Shown: positions 1-12,440, counted from the stretch's first letter. The stretch is 64,000 nt of DNA from Flaccisagitta enflata (GCA_965153355.1 OZ231126.1:26102001-26166000); one strand, 5' to 3'. Made by a program: numbers and translations. The notes: a model not told the origin generated them from the letters alone.

Positions 1-54
1 CCACAATCTTCACGTAGACCAGATAAAATACTTTCAAAACGAGACAATTCCACG

Positions 55-115
55 CCTCCAGGTTGACTATGGATGGGCAGGGGCAGTGACGAGACTCAAA
101 AAAACAATTTTAAAA
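55..115 (+). mobile_element. Fragment of family A/B element (5' part)
   Basis: Holds the family motif GGATGGGCAGGGGCAGTGA but no terminal hairpin. Short and diverged. Confidence 0.4.
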
Positions 116-320
116 CATTTGTGGAAGAAGTGGTGTACACAATAAGCCGTGCAACAACAATGCACAGAAATGTGCTACAAATTTAACAAAGAGAGCCTCG
201 TCAGTTGTCCCAGAAGTCTGTGAGTTTGAAGTTTGTAGCATGGGCTCATTCATAAATAGTTTCATGTCTGTTCTGGATCATAGGCTGTTATAGCCTTCGG
301 TAGAAAGAGGCGGATGTCAC

Positions 321-473
321 TAACGGCAATCAGTCGCGGACGGTTGGGCAGGAGCAGTAATGTAAAGCTCGCTCCAGAATTCCAAAAAATGTGACGGACA
401 AACGGATTGGATATATGACATACCAACCATTACAATAAGAGTGTGGGAAGTCGCGCGTGTCCGCGACTAAAAA
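321..473 (+). mobile_element. Family A element, copy A0
   Basis: The 5' subterminal AGTCGCGGACGG and GGGCAGGAGCAGTAATG are followed by GTGACGGACAAACGG and end in GTCGCGCGTGTCCGCGAC-TAAAA. Here the 3' arm GTCCGCGAC is the exact inverse of the 5' GTCGCGGAC. Confidence 0.6.
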
Positions 474-807
474 TATCAATAACCCATATAATCAAGAGAA
501 TTCCGTACTGCCCCCCCCATCCGGAAACCGAAAGTTATCATTAAGTATAATGCGGTCATAGCTAAGTTGGTTTAAACAGGCGGACGTCGCGCGGAAATGC
601 GAAACATCATAGGAATTGCGGAGGTGTCATTGCGGCAATGCGGCTTCCTCGTACAGCTGCAGCGGTGCAGAGACAGCGGCACTGCAGAGTTTCTCAGCAG
701 AGTAACGCAGCAGCAAAGGACTCCAGGAAGTGAACCGTCAGATGTCCATGTGTAGAAAAAGTATTATCTTGAATGTTTACCAATTTTGTATAGAAGATAT
801 TGTGAAT
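474..807. other. Unassigned stretch
   Basis: No repeat unit, long reading frame or RNA gene seen. 590-720 is locally GC-rich with several GCAGC/GCGGC words but nothing that identifies it. Confidence 0.5.
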
Positions 808-1232
808 ATACATTTTTTTTTATAAGAACATCATTTTTTTTCCAAAGGCTTCATGTTCTTATTTTCAAGGCCAAATGCAAATGAAGCCTTCAACGTTCTT
901 AGAGTGTTCTTAAATTCAAATACTATATAAACTATAGAAAACCTTATAATATACTATTGATTACACTAAATAGATTTCTATTCAATATTGTTAAAAAAAA
1001 ACACTAATTTTTTATGTCTGGGAATATTTTCATCTTTATTTAAAAGTTATAAGATATTAAACAATTACACTAAAATTCAAGTGTTTTCCTAATGTTATTC
1101 AAATAATATTGTAAGTGGAATTTTTTTCTCAAGATTTGAAGCCTTTGTATGTTCTTAAGATGTTCTTAATTCTGAAGCTATTTGAAGCCTTGATGTGCTT
1201 TTAAACTAGGTTCTTATAAAAAAAAGTGTATT
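808..1232 (+). mobile_element. Foldback element, family F copy 1
   Basis: The left end ATACATTTTTTTTATAAGAAC and the right end (read inverted) GAATACACTTTTTTTTATAAG match. Inside both ends the arms continue with GAAGCCT and GTTCTTA words in inverted order. The same family recurs at 46551-46984. There is no reading frame inside. Confidence 0.6.
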
Positions 1233-1731
1233 CAAAAGATACTTGAAAAATATTTAAAGAATATTTTAGGATATAGAGAAAAAATGTGAGTATTGATTTT
1301 TTCCAATAATTGAACTGTTTGCAATCCTGCACCTACACTAGCTATCACCGTGAGGAAAAAAATATTGATCATAGACAACTTTCTACCATTTTTTCATCTT
1401 CAGTCACTGCAAATTTGTTGGTTTCTCAGACTAAATCAAGAGTCATTATATATATTGATTGTACTGAAAATTAAAGAAAAATAGTACTACGCCAAATGAG
1501 CTAGCTGAGCTAAAAAAATAAAAATCATTCAAACAGATAACAAGCTATGCTCACTGACATGCTTTCTTCTATCACCATGCTCAGACTGACATAGCGGGTT
1601 ATAGAGTTGCGTGCATGTGACTAAAAAAAAAATTGAGCAAAATGAGGTAGTTGAGCTAAAATAGTCAAAAATTCCCTCACAGATGAGCAGCTATACTAAT
1701 AAACATGTTTTCTTGTATTTACAGTAGATGT

Positions 1732-2269
1732 CGTCTAGACTTGGAAATACGGGGGAATTCATTACGGGAAGACAAATTTATTTAAAAGACTGATATTTGG
1801 AATATAGACTAGTAAAGGATGATTGTTTGCCTATGGAGGTGGGTGCTATGAAACACATTTTATGTATTCACCTTAGGCCATCAATATTTTGAGATTTTTT
1901 AGGGAACATTGTTAAATAGAGTTCTGCTCTTTTCCCACTAGTATGTTCTGTAAGAATTAATGCAGTTTATGCATTAGCAGGGTAGTAACTATGTGACAGT
2001 CACGATGCTCTAGCAACACATACTCAGCATTCTTTGTTATTACTAATGGAAAATATATTAGCCTAATACAAAACAATGTTCATAACATTCTCAAAAAAAA
2101 AATTGACTTTTGAAATATAAATATGGAGAATGTGTTTTCATGGCAACTAACACCCATGGGCAATAAAGCATCCTTTTATTGGTTTATATTCCAAATATCA
2201 CTCTCTTAACTTTATTTGTCTTCCTGTAATGAATTCCCCCGTATTTCCAAATCTAGACGACATCTACTG
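1732..2269 (+). mobile_element. Foldback/MITE element, family D copy 2
   Basis: Terminal inverted repeats start CAGTAGATGTCGTCTAGAC and extend well over 100 bases through GGGGGAATTCATTACGG. TA flanks both ends (1730-1731, 2270-2271), as expected for a Tc1/mariner-type TA target. Non-autonomous, with no transposase frame. Confidence 0.75.
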
Positions 2270-2466
2270 TACATGATCAAACATGCTTTGATCCCTAATA
2301 AATCATAAAAAAAACCAAAAAGTTAAATTTGAACTTTTTATGAAAAATAAATGTTATAGAACATTCTGCTTGGGGCCAGATGAAGAGGAATTATCCAAAT
2401 TATTTACCTTGTCAATTTCATTTGAGGGCTCATTCGCTTGATAAAGATTCCCAACTTTCTCATAAA

Positions 2467-2674
2467 CTAGGCCAGATACACGGCTACCCTAGTTGGGCGC
2501 GGGTGGGCAGGAGCAGTGCTGGAGGAGGTCATTAGGGCATCTGGGCAGGAGCCGTATGCTCAAATAGCTCAAAAACCCCAAAAAAAGTGAAAAGGGGACC
2601 GACTAACCGACCAACCAACCAACCGACAGACCAACAAAGCTGGGTGTAGAGTCTCGTAGCACGCGACTAAAAAA
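2467..2674 (+). mobile_element. Family A element, copy A1
   Basis: 5' GGCCAGATACACGGCTACC, then GCGGGTGGGCAGGAGCAGTG, a second GGGCAGGAGC, AAAAGGGGACCGACTAACC and 3' GTAGCACGCGAC-TAAAA. Confidence 0.65.
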
Positions 2675-3147
2675 TTAGCAACTATAAGGTTGATATTTCT
2701 ATTGCTCTGAAGGTTGGTTGGTTTGTCTGTGAGAAATTGCATAAAATTAGCCTTTTCATTCATAGATCATGATTGGTAATTAAAAATCATCATAAGTGAT
2801 TGTTGATAAACATCTACCTATAGGTTTTTTAAAAAGTAATTATAGGTTTATGTAAACAATTAGGAAATGAGCTCTTTCTTAGTTATAAATATCATGTGTA
2901 GTCACATTAAGCCCAAAAAGCTAATCAACTTTCTTATTTGATTCATCAAAAAACCTGTTTATAGTGGATTTAGTGCATGATACTTGAAGCGAAAAACTGA
3001 TAATGAAATAACTTGAAATTTGGTGTTTAGTCGGTCCATCAAATCTATGCAAAGTTAGTCTGATGAATATTTTTTTCATTATAAATTAGACATATTCTAC
3101 AGGTTTATTTTTAGATTTTTTTATTCAAAAGTTATAAACCACTTTTT

Positions 3148-3149
<2 letters not shown>
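2675..3149. other. AT-rich unassigned stretch
   Basis: No supported feature. A 64-residue open frame overlapping A1 on the minus strand has no family resemblance. Confidence 0.5.

Positions 3150-3215
<66 letters not shown>
3150..3215 (+). repeat. CT microsatellite
   Basis: About 30 uninterrupted CT units. Confidence 0.95.
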
Positions 3216-3843
3216 AAAAGAAATTTATTGATTTGCAAATTTGTCAAAATGGACTGTTGACCGTTCTTATACCTTCATCCGTTGAGCAAGGGCAGTAATC
3301 GGAAGGAGGATATCTGGGTGGACAAAGTCCTATTCATCCTGAGGTGACTGATTCCTATAAAAGCCGAAGCTGGCCATCGAAAGATTGAAGGCTTGCGTTC
3401 CTCTAGCGAAGGCTTGCCTTCCATCCCACTGGGGTAAGCATTAAGATTTCTCCCTCGTTTCTCCCTCTCCACTCTTCTCGACAATAACAAGACGCGGCTT
3501 ACGCTACAGTTAACAATTCTCTGGGAACCTTTCAGGAAGGAATAGGGTGTGAGGTGTTACTTCAAATTCATATTGTTTTTCGCTCAACAATTGCTTGATA
3601 GACTAAGCTATAAGGTGATGACCTGCTGGCCAGGCCAAGCCTTGTGCTGGGTGGCTGGATGCCATGGGCCCTCTACACCAGAGCCGGAATTTCGGTGAAT
3701 GGACTATGCGGGGGAAAGCATACTCATGGAGCACCCAGTTTTACAAGGAAGGCTAAGTTGGGTGGGGAATTTACTGAAATGTGAAGTCTTGATGATGATT
3801 GTAGAGCGGGGATAACTGATATTTAAGTAACAAAAAGGTAGGG
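3216..3843. other. Unassigned stretch
   Basis: No supported gene or repeat. Moderate GC around 3400-3730 without a recognisable coding pattern. Confidence 0.4.
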
Positions 3844-4080
3844 TTGTCTGTCTCTGCTGGTCTGTCTTTGCTGGTCCATTCCCTGTCTGTCTCCGCCTGT
3901 TTGTCTCCGCCTGTTTGTCTCCGCCTGTTTGTCTCCGCCTGTTTGTCTCAGCCTGTCTGTCTCCGCCTGTTTGTCTCAGCCTGTCTGTCTCCGCCTGTCT
4001 GTGTCTGGTTGTCTGTCTCTGCCTGTACGTCTGCGCCTATCTGTATTTGCCTGTCTGTCTTTGCCTGTCTGCCTGTCTGA
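3844..4080 (+). repeat. 14-bp minisatellite and degenerate CTGT repeat
   Basis: Tandem units of TTTGTCTCCGCCTG (14 bp) at 3885-3960, decaying outward into CTGTCTGTCT and CTGCCTGT. Three frames stay open through it, a by-product of the repeat. Confidence 0.85.
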
Positions 4081-5340
4081 TTAAAATTTATAGTTGTATT
4101 TGTTGTAATATAGAGATTGGGTGAATTAAGATAAATGATTAACTATATTTGTACAGTCAACTACCCAAAATTAGTGTTTGCAGCCATCAAAGAACTGTTA
4201 GCTAATGTTGTTGTTGTAGACTACAATTATGATGTAGTTTTTCTCATCTTTTATGTTTCGATTGTAGTATGTTTTATCTGTTTTGTTAACCTTATGCATA
4301 TGCTTCACCTTGCTATTGCTGGCATCCTCGTCACATCGCATCTTCCTCACCGCGTCCATCTCATCACGTCCAGCTCATCGCTACATCATCGCCTCTGCGC
4401 TTTTTTGTAAGTAGGGAAGGGTCTGGGCTTGTGAGTTTTTTTCCCTAACAGGTCCAGGTTGGCTCTCATCTACACGACGCGACGCGACGCATCACTCCAT
4501 TTGTTAACATTTTTTTCATGATTGATTTATCCCGTTCATTAACCTAGTTACTGTTTTACTTTATCATCTATGTTTTTTTTTTTGTTTTCTAGCTTTTTCA
4601 TTTATGCTATATTGGCTAACTAGTTCTATTGATGGCTACACCGAGAAATTTTTCTAAAAGTGGCTTTTCTGAAGGGCGTTTTTGTTTTTAATTGTGTTTT
4701 CCAAATTATCCATCCATTTCTACGTCAGTGACTGGCCTTTGCTTGTCTGCTTGTTCAAAGATCTGGGCTATCTGTCGATTCGGTTGTGATAGTGTCAGTT
4801 TGTATCATTGTGATGCATCAAGCAAGAGTCAGCAAGTAGAGGCAAAGTTGAGGGTTGGCTGGTTACAAGGCGCGATTAACCTGCATTCTGGTTAATCTCA
4901 AAAGCAACTTGCAGTTGGTAACTGCATGTAGCGTGGAGCAAAATCGATGAGTGGTAAATTGGCCCGAAATAACAATTGCAAAATGCTTTCATGCTTTCTC
5001 TGTCTTTGAAAGTCTGTACCCCATGGATGAGGCTGTCAAGACTCTTCCGTGGACCCTTCTGGGTTCCATCGCTCGTACCGTTGGTATGTTACCAATGGGG
5101 AGACTTTTAGGACTATCCTCTGGAGTTTTTTAAACTTCTTTGTGTGTCTGCAGATCCCTCCATTGGTGTTGTTAAACATCTTGGTTCAGATTTGCAGTCT
5201 CTTATGCAGCGGTCGGTTGTGGTGTGGACATACTAGGACAATCTGATAGTTTTGTAAGCTTTATGTGCCAAAATCTAAAACGCAACATCCATACCGGTGA
5301 TGATTTATATAAGTGCATATGCACGCCCTAAACTGAGGTA
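4081..5340. other. Unassigned single-copy stretch
   Basis: Several short open frames (60-91 residues) at 4135-5246 show no recognisable domain, and no coherent exon set could be built. A CGACGCGACGCGACGC run lies at 4474-4490. Confidence 0.35.
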
Positions 5341-5346
5341 TGGATA

Positions 5347-5780
<434 letters not shown>

Positions 5781-5944
5781 AGTTTATAATAAGAGAACGT
5801 ATCGTCGTACGCCGCGGTGTTCAAGATGGCGCGAAAAACGTCCAACCATGGATTGAGGAAGACGAGGAAGACGAGGAATTAACACAAATCTAGATAGCTT
5901 TTAAAGTCAGGAAGAATGAATTAAAATTCCAAATTTTGACCATC

Positions 5945-6030
5945 GTCCATATTCAAATCCATATCCATAACATATCCATATCCATTTCCATGTATTTTTG
6001 ATGCAACTCCATATCCACATCCATATTTTT
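5945..6030 (+). repeat. CCATATCCATATCC degenerate repeat
   Basis: Imperfect repetition of CATATCCATA and CATTTCCAT words. Confidence 0.6.
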
Positions 6031-6127
6031 GCGTCACTTTTCAACCTACTTTTCGCCGACTCAACAAATGAACAATCCTCCACTTCTTTTTGCATCTCGA
6101 TTTACTAGAATTCTTCTAAATGCGTTA

Positions 6128-6161
6128 AACATTCTAACATTCTAACATTCTAACATTCTAA
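6128..6161 (+). repeat. 8-bp tandem repeat ACATTCTA
   Basis: About four copies of ACATTCTA in a row. Confidence 0.85.
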
Positions 6162-6477
6162 ACTAAAGGGATATTAGGCATGAATGACCACTTCAATTTT
6201 AGAGGATAGGATAGCTACTAGTATTTGAACTGTAAGAAAATAGAGCAGGGCAGTGTTAACATTAAAATCGACTTAACTCATCCCTAATTCAAGCTTATTC
6301 AAAAATTACTTTGAAATCAATTTACAGCCACCAATTTCTTTATGTAAAAGGATTTTTATTGCTTTTTGATGTTTTCAATGCGGTTGTATTACTTTTTAAA
6401 ACATTCTAAAAATGTTATTTGATGAAAAAGAAGTGAGTGACTAGTGTTTAACACTGAGTGTTAGATTTGGTGCACTT

Positions 6478-7440
6478 GAGAGGTGGAGGCCTGGGAGAGG
6501 ATGGCAAGGGTAGAAGAGATAGGGCAAGGATCGGGGAGAGGATGAGGTGGGGAGGAGGATAGGAGGCAGTGGGTGCGGGAGGAGGCAAGGGGGTGTTGGG
6601 AGGGTAGGGGGCAGTGGGTGGGGGAGGGGAGGGCAGGGGGAAGGGGAGAGAGGGGAGGGGTGGGGAGGGGTGGAGTAGGGTAGGGAGGAGCGAGCAGGGG
6701 TTGGGAGAGGAGGGGCCAGGGAGGCCAGGGGGGGAGGGGTGGGGAGGGCGGAGAGGTGAGGAAGGGCAGGGGTGGGGCAGGGGGCTGGGAGGGGGTTTGG
6801 GGAGGAGGGAAGGGGTTGGGGAGGGAGGGTTGGGGAGGGAGGGCCAGGGGGTGGGGAGGGGTGGAGGAGGCAAGGGGTGGGGAGGAGGGGAGGGTTGGGG
6901 AAAAGGGGTTTAAGGAGGAGGCGGGGTTGGGGGAGGGTTTGAGGGTGGGGGTTGGGGTGGGAAGTGAGGTGGGGGCAAGAGGGGTTGGGGGAGGGGCAGT
7001 GGGGGTAGATGAGAGGGGAGGGGTTGGGTGAGGGGTGGAGGGCAAGAGGATTGGGGAGGGAGGGGGTGGGTGAGAGGGTAGGTGGGCAGGGGGTTTGGAG
7101 GTTGGTGGGAGCAAGGGGTTTAGAGAAAGGAAGAGGCAGGTGGGCACAGGGGACATGGGTCAGGGGAAAAGGGAGTTGAAAAGGTATGGGTTGGGGAAAG
7201 GGTGGGTGAGCAAGGGGTTTGGGGAGAGAGGGTGGAGGTGAGGCAGCCAGGTTTGGGATTGGTGGGCAGGAAGGTAGAGCTGGGTTGTGGTGGGGCGGGG
7301 TTGAGGCAGAGTGGGTGAAATGAAGGGGAGTTGCAGTGAGAGAGATAAGGTGGTGAGGACCAAATTTAGGAGTGGAAGGAGATACAGTGGATAGGGCAAA
7401 AGAAGATTGGGGCCAAGGAGCGCCAGGAGATGGGTGAGGC
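6478..7440 (+). repeat. G-rich purine minisatellite region
   Basis: Almost 1 kb of GGGGAGGGGTGGGGAGG-like repetition with nearly all C on the minus strand. Many runs of three to five G could form G-quadruplexes. Proline-rich frames of up to 351 residues on the minus strand are explained by the C-rich composition. Confidence 0.85.
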
Positions 7441-8035
7441 AAGGTTTGGGTATGGGTGGTGCTGGGTGCTGTCCTCTCAACATGAGTCATAGTCAAAAGT
7501 TAGCTAGATGGGGTGTTTGGGGGTGGTAAGTACAGCGTGGGGATAATTGTGGTGGGTAGAAAGGTAGGCACTGTCCTCTCAACATGAGACAAGGTCAAAA
7601 GTTAAAGCATAGAGGGTTTTTGTTTCTTTGTCTGCTGCCCAAAAAGTTGTGCCTAGTTTCAGAACCTTTAGGGTGGTTTTACCCTTACCCTCAATACCCC
7701 CCTAGGGTTATGGGGGGGTTGAGTGGGGTGGGGGGATATTGATGGGGTTTTTTCAAGATGAGTGTAAGGTTGGGGTATGGGTGGTACTGGGTGCAGTCCT
7801 CTCAACATGAGTCCTAGTAAAAGTTAGCTGGGGGGGGGGTGTCTGGGTGTGGTAAGTACAGCGTGGGGATAATTGTGGTGGGTGGAAAGGTAAGCGCTGT
7901 CCTCACAACATGAGACAAGGTCAAAAGTTAAAGCATTGAAGATTTTTGTTTCTTAGTCCCCTGCCCAGAAAGTTGTGCCTAGTTTCAGAACCATTGGGGT
8001 GGTTTTACCTTTAACCTCCATAGCCACCCCCCCTT
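7436..8035 (+). repeat. Direct duplication, about 325-bp spacing
   Basis: The block from GGGTATGGGTGG and CCTCTCAACATGAG through GCGTGGGGATAATTGTGG to GTGGTTTTACC occurs at 7448-7690 and again at 7773-8015. A shorter internal copy of CCTCTCAACATGAGACAAGG lies inside each. Confidence 0.8.
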
Positions 8036-8339
8036 TGAGGCCACTGCCCAAAAGACATAATGAGGATACTTTTTGCTCAATAGGGCCTTAACTGCATTTA
8101 TTTAGTTGAACTTTCACAGAAATATGTTGAGTAAAACAGCCTTACATATGTCAAACCGTTGGAAAAAAAATTTCTGACAAACATGAGAAAATGAACAAAA
8201 GACACTTCAAACAGTCACACAGAACCTTAAAATCAACTCTGGGGTTCTCCAGAATGATTGTAATGAAAAAAAAAATTAATATTAGTGATGGAAGAATCTG
8301 TCATGATTTCAAGATAAGAGTGCTTTATCATCATTGTAT

Positions 8340-8520
8340 TTATCATTTTTGACATCATCATCATATTCATCATCATTGCCATAGTTGTCATTAAAATTGC
8401 CCTTGTTATATTTATCATCACTGTTTTCATCATTATTATTGCCATTGTCATAATTATCATTGCCCTGAATGTTATCATCTTGATCATAAACCTCATCATC
8501 ATCATAGGTATCATGGTTGT
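8340..8520 (+). repeat. ATCATC-rich degenerate trinucleotide tract
   Basis: Repeated ATCATC, TCATCATT and ATTATC words. The minus strand reads as methionine-rich low-complexity peptide. Confidence 0.6.
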
Positions 8521-8801
8521 TTTTAGATGCGTCCTCGCATCTCTGTAAGAGGGTCTGTCCATCCGTCCGTCTTTCCGTTGGTCGGTCCGTCGGTCGGTCT
8601 GTATGTCTTTTACGCCTCCTTGGAAATCACAGTTTTTGGCACTTTTCAGCCAAGGATATCATGTATCTAGTCGTTAGGATATTTTAAGAGCCTCTTCGAT
8701 ACTATGTCGTCATCTGTTTGTCCATCCAAGTCTAGCGCCAAAGTCAATACATGCAGAGACACAGTCAGGACGCATTGTTGCCTGGTCGGGCTTGTTTGTT
8801 T
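8521..8801 (-). mobile_element. Family B-like element, copy B6
   Basis: In element sense it starts AACAAGCCCGACC, has AATGCGTCCT near the 5' end, GACCGACCGACGG in the middle and ends GATGCGAGGACGCATC-TAAAA. The 3' arm AGGACGCAT is the inverse of the 5' ATGCGTCCT, so both ends differ from family A in step. Confidence 0.55.
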
Positions 8802-8939
8802 TTGACTGAAATAATTAGGGACATGAAAGATGAGATGTTTTTTCAAAGACGATTCAAATCTTTTGTTTTTTTTAGTTTTCCCACTTGGGCGAAGCTTTCA
8901 CTCAAGTAGATTCAGGTTGAAATGTGTAAAACCCAGCTG

Positions 8940-9010
8940 TCACCTAGCCCTAACGCTAGCCCTAAGGCTAACCCTAAAACCAACCCCAACCTTAACATTA
9001 ACCCTAAATA
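8940..9010 (+). repeat. Degenerate telomere-like CCCTAA repeat
   Basis: About ten variants of CCCTAA, CCCTAAC and CCTTAAC in a row, resembling interstitial (TTAGGG)n on the minus strand. Confidence 0.7.
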
Positions 9011-9179
9011 ACAAGGCTGGATACACAGCTACCCCAGTTGCGTGCGGGTGGGCAGGGGCTGTTTTTGAGGTCACTTGATCATTTGGGCAGGAGCAGTGAG
9101 GCCATAAAAGCCCAAAAAAGTAGGGAGTACGTGGACGGACTGACATAGCGTGGTGTAGTGTGCAGAAACGTGAGTAAAA
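9010..9179 (+). mobile_element. Family A element, copy A2
   Basis: 5' AACAAGGCTGGATACACAGC, AGTTGCGTGCGGGTGGGC, TTTGGGCAGGAGCAGTGAGG, 3' AACGTGAGTAAAA. The 3' hairpin is eroded. The start abuts the telomere-like repeat. Confidence 0.65.
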
Positions 9180-9486
9180 GCCCCATAGAAAGTCAGTAAA
9201 ATAAAAGACCTCACCGAATTCGAAAAAAGTACCAAAAGGTGAAGAAGAGTTTCTATGAGATTTCAAACACTTTCTGCAATTTGTCACTTGAGCGTGATGG
9301 ACGACCAGCCAACAACCGATCAAAGGCCTTTAAGAGGTTCTTCGGTGCCAAAATGCATGAATCCATATAATCAATTACAATTAAGCGTCAAAAGTGTACT
9401 GAGTGAGCGGGCAATATTTTCATACATTTTGGCATTTTAGTCATTTTAGTCATCCCCAGCCCCAAATATGACGCTGGTTGGTCTGA

Positions 9487-9790
9487 ATAAGTGACGCGGG
9501 GTCACAAAGTTGTTGCGGATGGGTGGGTAGGGGCATCCAACCCCCATTCACACCCCATGCCCCCTACACATACACAAACGGATGAAACAATTAAGTAAAG
9601 GAGGCTTTCAAAACATGTTGGTTGATCATTTGTGTTGGTTGATCATTTGTTTTAGTGTGGGATCTCACCGTGGCCAAGAACAGCCAAGAAACGCGATTTT
9701 TTCTCAGGCGTGACGGACGGACTGACAAGTGAACAGACAGATGGACAGACAGACGGATGGACAGCCCCTTTTATGGAGCTGCGTTCCTGA
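9487..9790 (+). mobile_element. Family B element, copy B1
   Basis: 5' AATAAGTGACGCGGGGTCAC and GTTGCGGATGGGTGGG. The middle holds GACGGACGG and GACAGACAG runs. The 3' hairpin is not clear. Confidence 0.55.
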
Positions 9791-9825
9791 CAGACACATC
9801 TAAACATGAAAAATTTCAGGGGTGA

Positions 9826-9960
9826 TTTTTAGTTGCGGACACGCGACACTAGAACTTGCCGTGTTGGATGGTCGGTCTGTCGGTAGGTCACATAACATTT
9901 CAGTTTTCCACTCCTGCCCACCCATCCGCTACTGGGGGGGAGTGTATACTGCCTTGTTTA
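9826..9960 (-). mobile_element. Family A/B element, copy A3
   Basis: In element sense: AACAAGGCAGTATACACTCC, AGCGGATGGGTGGGCAGG, GACCGACCATCC, ending GTCGCGTGTCCGCAAC-TAAAA. Confidence 0.6.
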
Positions 9961-10159
9961 TACAAATACATATACAAGTACATGCACTCTCTGTGGTTAT
10001 CTTTTTAGTAATTTTGAGGGCAGATTTAACTTCAAACAGAGTTTTCCAGTTTGTTTGTTATATCGCACAGAAATTTAAAGGTCATTTTATTGTTGTATCA
10101 CAATTTGATATACTATTAGAATAGCTAAATCAACTTTTTATTTCTTTGGCAAAAGTATA

Positions 10160-11528
10160 CAGTAGATCTTGTCTAGACTTGGGTTAAGGGGGCAAGCATT
10201 ATGGAACAACAAATGAAGGGGATTGATGTTTGAAATATAAACTTAAAAGAAAATGATTTATCGCCCATGATAGTGGGTTGCTATTGAAACACATTTCCAT
10301 GTATTCCTGTAATAATATCAATATTTTGAGAAAGTCTTCAAGGGAACCTTGCTTAAAATTAAATTTGCTACAATTTTCCTATAACATGTTTTGTTAGAAT
10401 GTCGCTTGTTTAGCCTTTGCTAGAGGTTGTCATACATGGATACACTTACATGGTCCAGAAATGTGTAAAAAGTGTGATAGAATTTCATCCACCTGTCACA
10501 AGACAAATTAAAGGGTAAGGAATGAGCTGTCTGTCAAAAATTTTCTCTGGTCAATATTTGGGACGCTACCGCTGCAAATCTCAGGTCAAAAGGCAATATG
10601 AGGTCAAAATTTCAAAACGGGAAAATTGAAAATCTGATAGCAGATTCAAATTCCTTGCAAAAAAGTTTCAAAGAAAGTGTTTTTCTTTTTTTGATTTTCC
10701 AACCAGAACATGGTCTGATCTGACGTTAAAGTTCATATTCCGGTCAAATATGCTCTTTTGTCTAAAATTCGATTTATTTCAATGTTTGATGATAATTTTG
10801 ACTATGATTCAGATGGAATACCAAAGTTTTTTGGCAGTTTTTTGGCAGTTTTTAAGCAGGATTCTGAATATGCAACCAGATTCCTAAATTTCCTATTTTG
10901 AAATTTTGACCTCATAGCCCTATGACCTGATATACAGTCGAATCCTGCTCCAACGGATTTCAAGGGACTAACAAATCTTATCTGTAATAGTTGGAATTTT
11001 TTTCTAGCCAACATTGGAAATAAAAGAAAACTAGTCGAAGGGACCAAGAATCAGTATCTGTTATAGGCGGAATTCCGTTAAAAGCTGGTCCGTTGGAGCG
11101 AGGTTCAACTGTATGCAGCGGTAGCACCCCAAATATTGACCTGAGAAAGGTTTTGACGGACTGAGCTCATTCCCTACCTTTTAATTGATCTTGTGACAGG
11201 TGGATGAAATTCTATCACGCTTTTTACACATTTCTGGACCCTGTTAATAGATATGCTTCCTAGTAGCAGCCAGACAAGCGATATTCTTACAGAACACATT
11301 ATGGGAAAGTTCTAGCAAAATCAATATTAAGCAATGTACCCTCAAAAAATCTCTCAAAATATTAATATTTTAGCAGGAGTACATAGAACTATGTTTCCAT
11401 GGCAACCAATTATCATGGGGAATAAATTATTCTTTTATTAGTTTGTATTCCAAATACCAGCCTCCTAGCTTCATTTGTTTTTCCATAATGCTTGCCCCCG
11501 TTTTCTCATGTCTAGACGAGATCTACTG
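10160..11528 (+). mobile_element. Foldback element, family D copy 1 (1.37 kb)
   Basis: Inverted ends CAGTAGATCTTGTCTAGAC / GTCTAGACGAGATCTACTG are flanked by TA at 10158-10159 and 11529-11530. The arms pair over most of the length: 10490-10540 with 11135-11215, and 10555-10640 with 10865-10934 plus 11113-11140. The right arm is interrupted by a nested MITE. There is no transposase frame. Confidence 0.8.
10935..11111 (+). mobile_element. Nested 177-bp MITE
   Basis: Ends CAGTCGAATCCTGCTCCAAC and, inverted, CAGTTGAACCTCGCTCCAAC, flanked by TA. It splits a segment of D1 whose intact inverted counterpart lies near 10575, which confirms a later insertion. Confidence 0.8.
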
Positions 11529-11564
11529 TATAGTGTGACATATAACCCACAAAGCACTCATGGA

Positions 11565-12440
11565 GTCCATTAAGTCAAGTCAAGGCAATAAAGTCATCTA
11601 GCTCATCAAGGTCATTCAAGTTATTCAAGCAATTTAGGTCATGCAAGTCATTCGAATAATTAAATCTGGTGAGATCATTAAAGTGATTTAAGTGTTTCAA
11701 GTTGATTTTGTCAACTTAGTCATTTAAGCTATTCTAGTCATTCAAGCAATTCAAGCCATTCATGTCAAAGGGTCATTTGAGACATTTGAGTCATTCTAGT
11801 TGATCAAGTTATTCAAGTCAATAAGGTAATTCAAGTCATGAAAGTCATTAGAGTCATGTAAGTCAAGTCATTGAATTCATTGAAGTCATGAAGTTATTGA
11901 AATCATTTAACTGATTTAAGTCAACAAAGTCATAAAGGTCATTCAAGTGATCAAGTCATTCAAGTCCTTTAAGTCATTTCAGTCATTTTAGTCATTCAAC
12001 TCAATATTGGCGTATTAGTCATTTAAGTTATTCTAGTCATTCAAGCCATTCAGGTCAAAAGGTCATTCAAGACATTTAGGTCATTCTAGTTGATCAAGTT
12101 TTTTAAGTAAATAAGTCATTGGAATCAATTAAGTCAAGTCATTAAAGTCAATTAAGTCATGAAGTTATTAAAGTCATTCAAGTCAACTAAGTCATAAAGG
12201 TCCTTCAAGTGATCAAGCCATTTATTTCCTTTGAGTCATTTTAGCCATTTTAGTCATTCAAGTGAATGATGTCGTTTGAGTCATTCAAGTCATTCAATCA
12301 TTCCAGTCTTTCAATTCAAAGTCATTCAATTTGTTCCAGTTATTTCTGTATTTTAGTCGATTTAGTCATTCAATTTGTTCCAGTTATTTCTGTATTTTAG
12401 TCGATTTAGTCGATTTAGTCATGAAGTTGTTTCAATAGTT
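11565..12440 (+). repeat. TCATTCAAG-type 9-bp array
   Basis: Nearly 900 bases of variants of GTCATTCAA, GTCATTTAA and GTCATGAAG. Similar words (GTCATTTTAGTCAAG) resume at 15825, beyond the intervening elements. Confidence 0.85.

Noticed and set aside
6441-7496. 351-codon proline/serine-rich minus-strand frame
   Set aside because: Composition of the C-rich strand. Other frames of that strand are also open for 100 to 230 codons, and no domain or splice structure is seen.
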